A DNA stretch of 64,000 nt from Microbulbifer elongatus (GTDB taxonomy: Bacteria > Pseudomonadota > Gammaproteobacteria > Pseudomonadales > Cellvibrionaceae), in contig NZ_CP088953.1 in assembly GCF_021165935.1 (NCBI RefSeq), forward strand, positions 372,001 through 436,000, read 5' to 3'. Below are positions 52,597 through 62,000 of the stretch, one piece after another. The notes below the pieces were generated by a model, which saw only the letters and a program-made list of their open reading frames with translations, ran no database searches and was not told the DNA's origin. The number at the start of each line of letters is the position of its first letter. Within the stretch, counting starts at the first letter, position 1. Made by a program: the position numbers and the translations under genes.

Positions 52597-52773
52597 GGAT
52601 TAATTCCCCCTTACTGGATTACTTATGAAAACCATTTTCACATATTTCCGGTCAGTTTTTGATGCCCGACACCGAATTCCTGTAAAAAAACTACAAAATT
52701 GCCGGACACAAAACAAGCGCGCGCGGATACCGGAATGCACGCCCGGTGTCGGTTTATCGGTCACACAGGACAA

Positions 52774-52801
52774 TTGACAGCCCGCTGAAAATGGCTATAG
52801 T
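52774..52801 (+). promoter_or_regulatory. Sigma-70 promoter of tRNA-Leu copy 2
   Basis: TTGACA (52774-52779), 16 bases, TATAGT (52796-52801), followed by GCGCACC. The boxes are the same as for copy 1 but the spacer differs. Confidence 0.85.
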
Positions 52802-52830
52802 GCGCACCTCAACAGCGCACAGCGCTGCTT

Positions 52831-52917
52831 GCCCAGGTGGCGGAATTGGTAGACGCGCTAGCTTCAGGTGCTAGTGGCCTTACGGTCGTGGAAGTTCAAG
52901 TCTTCTCCTGGGCACCA
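52831..52917 (+). tRNA. tRNA-Leu (CAG), copy 2
   Basis: Identical over all 87 bases to copy 1, including CCA; anticodon CAG (52865-52867). Identity continues seven bases past the gene (ATCTTTA minus the shared A). Its own promoter and terminator are present. Confidence 0.97.
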
Positions 52918-52924
52918 TCTTTAC

Positions 52925-52958
52925 GCAAAAAGGCCGACTCTCACGAGTCGGCCTTTTT
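52925..52958 (+). terminator. Intrinsic terminator of tRNA-Leu copy 2
   Basis: AAAAAGGCCGACTC and GAGTCGGCCTTTTT around TCAC. It is similar to the copy 1 terminator in the GCCGACTC arm, so the whole tRNA unit was probably duplicated. Confidence 0.93.
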
Positions 52959-53065
52959 GTTTTGCGCGCTGCGCAGGTTTTGGGCGCTATCGTTCAGGGA
53001 TCGAAGGCGCCAGATGACGCCTCCAGGCCCAATCTCACTCAGCACCCACTATCAGCGCCCTCCTA

Positions 53066-56000
53066 TTAACGTCCGCCAACGGCCATGGGCAGCGGCTCCA
53101 GCATGGCGCTTTCCAGTACTCCGCGCTCAACCGCACCGTCTTCCACCTTCGCGCTTTCTTCCCGCTCTTCCTCGTCGTCCTCAGATTCACCCAAAGGTCG
53201 CAGCTCGCCACCGCGCAACTGCACTTCCGGGAGGTTCAGCGCGTCGATACCCAGACTGTACGGGGCCACTTCGCTGAAAATACCCGGGTCCAGCTGGGCG
53301 ATGTCGTCTACCGGGTTCTGCACCGCAGTCTTCAGTCCCTGGGTCGTCTCGGCACTGGCGATGGAAACACCCTTATTACCGATTGCGGTAAATATTGGCA
53401 TATATCCCTCGAACGCCGGCTCGTAGTAAAACAACGCGACGATGCCCACAGACTCGGTGACATTGAATCGCAACGGGTTAATTACCGTACCGATATTGCC
53501 CCAGCGCTGCTGCTCGGTACCGATAACCGCGGATCCGGCTGTAATGTGCGTATCGCGGAAACTCTCGGCGGTTAGCAGGCCAAAATTGGCGCTGGCCAGG
53601 GATAGATTGCCTCGACCCACATCGAGTTTTCCGATCACCAGATCATCGCTCTCCACAATCGACACATCGATATCGCCGCCGCTCGAACGCAATGACAACG
53701 ACTCGAGATCAGATTCAATATTCAGATCACCGGCCAGGGTAAGGTCGGCGCCGCCAGCCTTGAGGAAGCCACCAATGGTTTCTGCGGTAGTACTGACGAG
53801 GATCACATCGCCCGCACCGCCGTATCCGAGCGTCATATCACCGCCATTAAACTCGATGCCCGCAGTACCGCCAATGTTGGTGAAGTCCATTTGCTGACTG
53901 GAAACCAGATCCAAGCCGCCCGCAGTATCCTGCAGGGACTCGAAACCGGTAAAAGCGAACTCTCCCAACTGGTGTTGTGCCTCCGAGTTACCGCGGATCT
54001 GCCATTGCTGCTGCGTGGCCAGCTGCATCACCAGCTGATCGCTACCAGATCCCCCGGCAAGCTGCGCGGGCTGGCTGCCGGCCGTGATCTGCAAAACATC
54101 GTCGCCAGCGCCCAACAACAGGCTATCCAGTAGGGTGCCGCCCATGATCACAGTGTCATCCCCAGCACCCGTATCCAGGGATGCCAAACTTCCCCCATCC
54201 AGCTGGAAGGAGTCGTTGCCGCCACCGGCGACAATCTGCTCGAATCCACTGAAGCTCACCGAAGCCTGTGCATCCGAGACGCTGCCGCCGCTGTTGCCCA
54301 GGGTCCAACTCATATCGGCATCGAAGCCGAGAAGGGTATCGCTGCCACTGCCCGCTGCTATGGAATCCACTCCAGCGAAATTCACTCCACCTATCTGCAG
54401 ATTTTGTGGACCAGTCATCAAGTATTCGGTACCGAATGACGGACCTGTATAGGCGCCGGTAGCCTCGACCTCCTCCAGGTTTTCAAACAGTACGGTGAGG
54501 GAGTCGACCGTGGCCACTGCAGCACCTTCCACCAGCGCGGCATCGCGCTCGAGCGAACGCCAGAGAACATCATTCCCGGTGACAACATCTGTGCCTCCGC
54601 CGGCATCGACGCTCTCTACACCACTGAATCCCATACCGGCGACGGTGATACCGCCATCGCTCAGCACGAACCTTTCAGTGGTGGCACTGCCAACCAGCTC
54701 CGAGGCGCTCACACTTTCAATTCCGGTAAACGCCATCTCACTGCTTGTGAACGCACCGTCCACCCCCGCCAGCTGCACGCTGGAGATCGCAGTGACATCG
54801 TCGCTTCCAATACCGCCATCGACAGCGGTGACATTGGAGAATTGAATGCCATCTACAGTCAGAGCACCGTTATCGATGACCGCAAAGGTATGCCCACTGT
54901 CATTTCCGACAATGCGACCAGAGCCCCCGGCGAACCGTTCGATACCTGAGATCAACAAGTCACCGTGCTGCAGGCTCGCAACCTCTTCCGCCAACTGCCA
55001 GTCCGCGCCGATGGAACTGCTCAAGCTATCCCCCTCAGCGCCACCAGCAAGTTTTGTCACACCCTGAAACGCTATCCCGGCGACCTCGATCGAGCCGTCG
55101 CTGGCGAGCGCGAAACTATCTGCTCCCGCGCTACCTGTCAGGGTGTCAGTGGTCGCCTGTTTGATACCCTTGAGGCTAAGCGAGCCCGCAAACACCTCTC
55201 CAGCAGTGTCAGACAATGTCAGCCCACCATTGTAGGCGCTGGCATCCAGAGAGTTATCGGCAGAAACACCATCCACAAATGTCATGTCGTTGATGGTCAA
55301 TCCGCCTACAGAAATACTGTCAGCACTGTTCAGAACAAATGCATCTACCCCGTCTGTACCAAACACACCACCACTCAAGGCGTTGAGAATCTCTACATTC
55401 AGGAAGGTGATACCGTTATTTTCAGCACTGCTGCCACCGACGATCGTCCAGTCTGCGCCATCGAACCCGGTAACCGTATCAACACCACCTTTTCCGTCTA
55501 TCTGAGTGGATTCGGAAACTATCTCAAATCCATTGACGATCACATTGCCATCAGCGTTGAACCAGATTTCATCACTATCGTCGGTAGCTCCAACTGCGCC
55601 CACGTCGAGCTGTTTGATATCGTAAAACTCGATACCCTCCGCGAAGACAAAATCGTTGGTCTCATTCAGATCTATCGTACCGGCGGAGCGCAGAGTATTG
55701 GTACCATCGTTACCATTCACCCGATTCAGCCCCGTCAGATTCAGATCCGCCACGGTGATTGCGCCCGCACCAGTCACCTCGAACGTTTCGTCCCCAGCGG
55801 ACCCGTCCAGCTCAGCCAGCACAGCCGAGCTCAGTGCGGCAAAGGTCAGAGTACCGGCCACCTGCAACTCGCCATCGGTGCCAGTCAGGGCCAGTGCATC
55901 GCTGTAGCCGCTGGCATCCAGCTGGTCACCGGCAACGCCGGGGTTGGTTACGGCATCATAGGTTGAGCCATTGCCGACAACACTGGCCAGGCCGGTAAAC

Positions 56001-59000
56001 GCCATACTTTCATAGGACACGGTTGCGCCGTCGTCGGCACTGCCGGTCAGCGTAAAAGCATCATCCCCTGTGGTACCGGTCAGCGTGGCTGCAGTGGTGT
56101 TGAAGCTCTCAAAGCCATCGAAGGTGATGCCGTTGCTGCTTTCTACGGAATCTGCATCCAGCAGTGCCCAGTTGATACCACTGGCACTATCAACGCTATT
56201 GCCGGTGCCACCGGCGGTCACGCTGGTAACACCGTCGAACTCGATCAGGCGGGCGGTGATACTGTCACTGGTAAGAGTAAACACTTCACTCTGCGTGCTA
56301 CCGGTGAGCGACGCGGTATTGGCGGAAGTGAGTCCACTGAAGGTGATGCTGCCTGCGGTAACTTCCCGCGCACTGCCGGTGAGCACCAGGCCCGCACCAA
56401 AGGCGCTGGCATTGAGGTTGGCATCATTCGGGGCCGTGAAATGCTCGACATTGCTGAAGGTGATACCGTCGTGCAATACCGAAGCGTCCGCATACAGGGT
56501 AAAGCCCTGACCTCCACGGGAATCCACCCGGTCACTTTGATCCACACCGGTGCCGGCATCGACACTACTCACGCCGATGAAGTCAATATCCGCAACCTCG
56601 ACGGCACCACTTCCTTGCAGGGTATAGACTTCCGCATTGGTGCTGCCTTGCAGCGTGGACGCGGTGGCACTGTCAATACCGGTAAAGTCGATCGCACTGC
56701 TCTTGAAGGCACCGTCGGTCCCAGCCAGGGTAACACCGGCGATGGCTTCTACGTCATCCGCGCCGGTACCGGCATCCACACTACTGATGCCACTAAACTG
56801 GTGCGTGCCATCAACGGTCACCGCGCTGTCAGCAGTCACCACAAAGTCGTGCCCGCTGCTGTGCCCTTTGATCACCCCGGCGCCACCGGTGAAGACGTCG
56901 ACACCTGTAATAGTGAGGTCACTATCCGATTCGCGATCGAGGGTAACGCTGGCCAGGTTTTCTGCCAGTTGCCAGTCGCCACCGGCAGCGCTGTTAAAAC
57001 TGTCGGAGCCACCGTTGCCGTCCAGGTTCGCAACACCGCGGAAGATAAACCCGGTATAAGTGTCGACGGTCAGGATATTGCCGGTAGCCAGATCGAAGAC
57101 TTCTTTATCTGTGGTGCCGGTCAATTTGCCAGTGGTGATGTCTGTGATACCGGTGATGGTTAGTTCACCGGCTTCCAGCTCGCCAGTGGTGGTGGTGAGA
57201 CTGATACCCGCACCGAAGGCACTGGCATCCAGGCTATCCGCATCGCCATTGCCGTTCAGGGAAGTCATGCCGAAAATGGTCATACTGCCAAAATCGATAC
57301 TGTCATCCGTGTTCAGCTTGAAGCGGTCGGCACCGGTGGTGCCCAGCAGACCACCGCTGACTGCTGCCAGGGTTTCGGCGTTGAGAAAGGTAATGCCGTT
57401 GTTTTTGGCACTGGTGCCACTCAGCAGCTGCCAGTTCTGGCCCGACATGCCGGTGACACGGTCGTCGGTACCGCCGCGCGCATCAATGGTTGTGACGTTT
57501 TCAATGGCGATACCATTAACGGTCAGCTTGCCCAGGTCATCGAAGGCAATAATGTCATTGTTGTTGGTGGCGTTCAGGGTGGCGGTTTCATTCGCATCAA
57601 TAACCCCCAGACCATAGAAGTCTATACCGCTGCTGCGAACATAGCCGCCTTCCATGGTCGGTGTGTCTTGGGCAACCAGCTTGTCGTTGCCACCACCGCC
57701 GTTCACACGGGAAAGCCCGGAAAGATTGATGCCGGCAGCTGTCAGCGTACCTGAACCGCTAGCCTCAAACACGTCGGCGCTATCGGTTGCGGTCAGCTGC
57801 TCCAGGATCGCGGAATTCAGCCCTTCGAAGGTCAGAGTACCGGCCACCTGCAACTCGCCATCGGTGCCAGTCAGGGCCAGCGCATCGCTGTAGCCGCTGG
57901 CATCCAGCTGGTCACCGGCAACGCCGGGGTTGCTTACGGCATCATAGGTTGAGCCATTGCCGACAACACCGACCAGGCCGGTAAACGCCATATTTTTATA
58001 GGACACGGTTGCGCCGTCGTCGGCACTGCCGGTCAGTGTAAAAGCATCATCCCCTGTGGTACCGGTCAGCGTGGCTGCAGTGGTGTTGAAGTTCTCAAAG
58101 ACATCGAAGGTGATGCCGTTGCTACTTTTTACCGAATCTGCATCCAGCAGTGCCCAGTTGATACCACCGGCACTGTCAACGCTATTGTCCGTACTCCCGG
58201 CGGTCACGCTGGTAACGCCGTTGAACTGGATCTGTTGTGCACTGACGCTGCCACTGGCCAGGGTAAATACATCGCTTCCACCACTGCCGGTAAGCGACGC
58301 GGTATTGGCGGAAGTGAGTCCACTGAAGGTGATGCTGCCTGCGGTAACTTCCCGCGCACTGCCGGTAAGCACCAGGCCCGCACCAAAGGCGCTGGCATTG
58401 AGGTTGGCATCATTCGGGGCCGTGAAATGCTCGACATTGCTGAAGGTGATACCGTCGTGCAATACCGAAGCGTCCGCATACAGGGTAAAGCCCTGACCTC
58501 CACGGGAATCCACCCGGTCACTTTGATCCACACCGGTGCCGGCATCGACACTACTCACGCCGATGAAGTCAATATCCGCAACCTCGAGGGCACCACTTCC
58601 TTGCAGGGTATAGACTTCCGCATTGGTGCTGCCTTGCAGCGTGGACGCGGTGGCACTGTCAATACCGGTAAAGTCGATCGCACTGCTCTTGAAGGCACCG
58701 TCGGTCCCAGCCAGGGTAACACCGGCGATGGCTTCTACGTCATCCGCGCCGGTACCGGCATCCACACTACTGATGCCACTAAACTGGTGCGTGCCATCAA
58801 CGGTCACCGCGCTGTCAGCAGTCACCACAAAGTCGTGCCCGCTGCTGTGCCCTTTGATCACCCCGGCGCCACCGGTGAAGACGTCGACACCTGTAATAGT
58901 GAGGTCACTATCCGATTCGCGATCGAGGGTAACGCTGGCCAGGTTTTCTGCCAGTTGCCAGTCGCCACCGGCAGCGCTGTTAAAACTGTCGGAGCCACCG

Positions 59001-62000
59001 TTGCCGTCCAGGTTCGCAACACCGCGGAAGATAAACCCGGTATAAGTGTCGACGGTCAGGATATTGCCGGTAGCCAGATCGAAGACTTCTTTATCTGTGG
59101 TGCCGGTCAATTTGCCAGTGGTGATGTCTGTGATACCGGTGATGGTTAGTTCACCGGCTTCCAGCTCGCCAGTGGTGGTGGTGAGACTGATACCCGCACC
59201 GAAGGCACTGGCATCCAGGCTATCCGCATCGCCATTGCCGTTCAGGGAAGTCATGCCGAAAATGGTCATACTGCCAAAATCGATACTGTCATCCGTGTTC
59301 AGCTTGAAGCGGTCGGCACCGGTGGTGCCCAGCAGACCACCGCTGACTGCTGCCAGGGTTTCGGCGTTGAGAAAGGTAATGCCGTTGTTTTTGGCACTGG
59401 TGCCACTCAGCAGCTGCCAGTTCTGACCCGACATGCCGGTGACACGGTCGTCGGTACCGCCGCGCGCATCAATGGTTGTGACGTTTTCAATGGCGATACC
59501 ATTAACGGTCAGCTTGCCCAGGTCATCGAAGGCAATAATGTCATTGTTGTTGGTGGCGTTCAGGGTGGCGGTTTCATTCGCATCAATAACCCTCAGACCA
59601 TAGAAGTCTATACCGCTGCTGCGAACATAGCCGCCTTCCATGGTCGGTGTGTCTTGGGCAACCAGCTTGTCGTTGCCACCACCGCCGTTCACACGGGAAA
59701 GTCCGGAAAGATTGATAGCGGCAGCTGTCAGCGCACCTGAACCGCTAGCCTCAAAAACGTCGGCGCTATCAGTTGCGGTCAGCTGGTCCAGGATCGCGGA
59801 ATTCAGCCCTTTGAAGGTCAGAGTACCGGCCACCTGCAACTCGCCATCGGTACCAGTCAGGGCCAGTGCATCGCTGTAGTTGCTGGCATCCAGCTGGTCA
59901 CCGGCAACGCCGGGGTTGGTTACGCCATCATAGGTTGAGCCATTGCCCGCAACACTGGCCAGGCCGGTAAACGCCATGATTCCATAGGACACGGTCGCGC
60001 CGTCATCGGCACTGCCGGTCAGCGTAAAAGCATTATCCCCTGTGGTACCGGTCAGCGTGGCTGCAGTGGTGTTGAAGTTCTCAAAGCCATCGAAGGTGAT
60101 GCCGTTGCTGCTTTCTACGGAATCTGCATCCAGCAGTGCCCAATTGATACCGCTGGCACTGGATACACTATCGCTACTCGCCCCTTTAGTAACCGAGGTC
60201 AAATCACTGAATTCAAATCCGGTATACCCGGAAACAGTCAGTGTTCCGTCACTCCGTAAGGTAAAGACTTCCTGAGCAGTACTGCCCTTCAATTGACCGC
60301 CGCTGGCAACAACCTCCCATGCACCAGTGAAATCAATCAATGAATTGCGAACGTGATCGGCACCCAGGGTCCAGATACCACCACCGGTGACCTGGTCATT
60401 CCCGGACCCGGCGATAGTCGACAGCCCCGTAAATGTGAATGCATCGCTCGCGAGATCCGCATTGTTCGAAGAATTTATATCCAGGGAGACACTCTGACCA
60501 TTAGTATTAACCGAGGCAACACTGGTAGACGCGAAGTCAGAAAATAGAATACCGCTGCTGACGGAGAAATCTGGTTCGTCTTCTGCCCCGGCGAGATGCG
60601 AGTAGATTCCGCTGCCGCTAGCATCATCGAGATACAATACCGCCAGCCCGGAGGCGTTTTCCGAGAAACTGTCGTTTCCATCGGAGATCACCTCCCCCAG
60701 CGCATCAAACACCATTCCGTTGACTGTTACCGTCTGCGAACCGGCACTGGAGCCGATCACGAAGTCGTGTTGTGTTTCTGCTGTTGTAGACGCGGTCAAC
60801 TTATTGGCAGTAATACTGGAGATGTCGGACATTTCCAGGGTGCCGGCAACCACTTCCAGTTCGGTATCGGTGAGCACCAATCCATTTGAGTAGGCACTGG
60901 CATCCAGAGAAGGATTACCTGCAGTGCCAACGACAAAACCCGAACCTCTCTGCAAAAAAGCAAGATCACTGAAAGTCGTATTTGCGACAAAAACGTCGCC
61001 ATCGGACTCAAGCGTGAAACGCTCACCAATATTGAAATCTAGCGTACCGCGGTCAGTATTGATGGTATCGAAATCGTAAACATCCACGCCGGAGCCACTT
61101 GAGAAGAAAAGCTCACCTTGCTCAGATCTATTCAGGGTCCAGCTATCGTCCCAACCTATAACCTCTGTTCCGTTTTCGGTACCCTGAACTGTTTTTAAAG
61201 CATAAAACTCGATATTACTAGTGCTGACGTCAAAGTAATCACCCTTCGAACCATCATTTTTAATGGTGAATATGGCAGTACCGACCGCATTGCGTGCCGA
61301 GAGCACATCAGTGGTAACCGTACTTAATCCGTAGAATACTGTCCCAGTACTAGCTGCTGCATCTGTCAACAGAGCAACACTATCGTTATCAACTCCAATT
61401 ACAACTCCATATTCGTAATCAGAGGCACTCAGATGACTACTGCTCGATCCAGCGCCGGGGGATACCTTCGCCAAATCTTTAAACAGCATCCCATGGATAC
61501 CGACATAACCACCGCTGCTGATTGAGAAATTATTTTTGGCATTCTTTTCGGCGGTTAGATCCGCACCACCCGACGTAACTTCCCAGATACCGGTGAAATC
61601 AATACCATTATTATTCCCACCATCGTCAATTACGGTCCAATCACCGGTCGAGTACAGCTTATTTCCGGAAGCCCCGATTACATCGGTAAGACTGCTGGCT
61701 TCCAGATTTATATCCGTAAACTCTGCCACCCCATTACCGGTCACTGACAAGGCGATACCGCCGGCCTGTCTCGTATCTATCTGTGCGACTTTAACGCCAG
61801 ATAGCCCAAAAAACTTGATCCCGCTATCGTTACTGGCAGTGTCGACGAATACATCTGCCGCAACATCGCCATCATCTTTTTTAAGATAGACTTCCGATAG
61901 ATCTAGCGCATTCAATTGACCACTAGACTCTACTTTGTTGATGCCACTGAATATCAATTGGGTACCATCAAACTCCGCGTTATTGGCAACGGTAACGGAG

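Noticed and set aside
49535..52917. tRNA-flanked genomic island
   Set aside because: The only gene between the two tRNAs is the housekeeping ppc; no integrase or altered composition.
56441..59149. Pairs of identical plus-strand frames in the giant gene, resembling duplicated genes
   Set aside because: They are shadows of the 1,986-bp coding tandem repeat on the minus strand.
55842..60160. CRISPR-like or satellite array
   Set aside because: The period is 1,986 bases, keeps one reading frame and encodes protein modules; there are no short repeats with spacers.
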